Assembly (NCBI GenBank): GCA_025458755.1
Contig: JALORT010000173.1
Span: 1 to 5,491, forward strand
Length of the DNA stretch: 5,491 nucleotides
Direction: 5' to 3'
Origin: Methylotetracoccus sp.
Lineage (GTDB): Bacteria; Pseudomonadota; Gammaproteobacteria; Methylococcales; Methylococcaceae
Shown here: in pieces, positions 5,254 to 5,491 of the stretch
Numbering within the stretch: position 1 is the stretch's first letter
How the letters are laid out: every line of letters starts with the position of its first letter
Translations under genes and position numbers: made by a program
The notes under the pieces: model-generated
Databases searched by the model: none
Told to the model about the DNA's origin: nothing
Seen by the model: only the letters and a program-made list of their open reading frames with translations

Positions 5254-5491
5254 CGCGCCGCAGCTTCTCTGCCGAGCCGAGAAGACTGCCACGCCCTCCG
5301 GATGTCCGCTCGAAAAGCGGTCAGCAACCCCGGCTGGCGGCAATTTTCCTAGCATCTCTTAACCTGATGTCACGAACGCGTGCCACGCCGCATGACGGCT
5401 TGTGGGGAATCACCGCGGCTTAAGGGAAGCCCGCATCGCCATCTCGACGTCGAGACTTGTCCTCAGAAAACCTGGGCGGCATGGAGTTGCT
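5254..5491. other. Region after the IscA-like gene, no supportable gene
   Basis: I see no coding region with family resemblance on either strand. A small hairpin CCGCT-CGAAA-AGCGG lies at 5306-5320 and a bulged one, GCGGCTT/AAGCCCGC, at 5415-5434; neither has a T-run. An ATG at 5481 near the edge could open a gene, but only three codons are visible and there is no clear ribosome binding site. Confidence 0.4.
5442..5455. repeat. Perfect 14-bp palindrome
   Basis: TCTCGACGTCGAGA is its own reverse complement over all 14 bases, with no spacer. It resembles a binding site for a dimeric regulator and sits 26 bp before an ATG at 5481. The regulator and target gene are unknown. Confidence 0.4.

Noticed and set aside
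5306..5320. Terminator after the IscA-like gene
   Set aside because: The stem CCGCT/AGCGG is only 5 bp and is not followed by a T-run; the nearest TTTT comes more than 20 bp later.

Overview
The window is GC-rich and gene-dense, and reads as proteobacterial chromosome. Two features point, by inference only, to a gammaproteobacterial methanotroph (Methylococcales type) that may fix nitrogen. The first is the C-terminal end of a sterol C14-reductase-like protein, from an enzyme family rare in bacteria but known from methanotrophs such as Methylomicrobium. The second is a gene resembling the nif-associated IscA paralogue, preceded by a good sigma-54 (-24/-12) promoter match. No RNA gene, insertion sequence, CRISPR array or convincing rho-independent terminator was found.

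Layout, left to right. Bases 3-353 (+) encode the C-terminus of an ERG4/ERG24-family sterol reductase whose start lies off the left edge. After about 100 bp comes a convergent class I/II PLP aminotransferase (minus strand, 457-1629), probably starting at a TTG with a good ribosome binding site. A divergent intergenic region of about 490 bp (1630-2119) has no credible gene. It is followed by a tight two-gene operon on the plus strand: a circularly permuted ATP-grasp protein (DUF404/DUF407 type, 2120-3574) and, 2 bp later, an alpha-E (DUF403) protein (3577-4557). These two families co-occur widely and are predicted to work together in ATP-dependent peptide or amide bond formation. The transglutaminase-like and proteasome-like peptidase genes that often accompany them are not within this window.

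A 369-bp non-coding region (4558-4926) contains a nested palindrome (4765-4780), a sigma-54 promoter match (4869-4884), an overlapping 11-bp hairpin (4874-4904) and a ribosome binding site. These lead into a 108-residue A-type Fe-S scaffold homologue (4927-5253). It keeps the IscA fold pattern but has lost all three cysteines of the family (positions 35, 99 and 101), which makes it the most interesting gene here. One extra T near 5204 may have shifted its last 15 or so codons. The final 238 bp hold no supportable gene but contain a perfect 14-bp palindrome and an imperfect copy of the promoter core at the very right edge.
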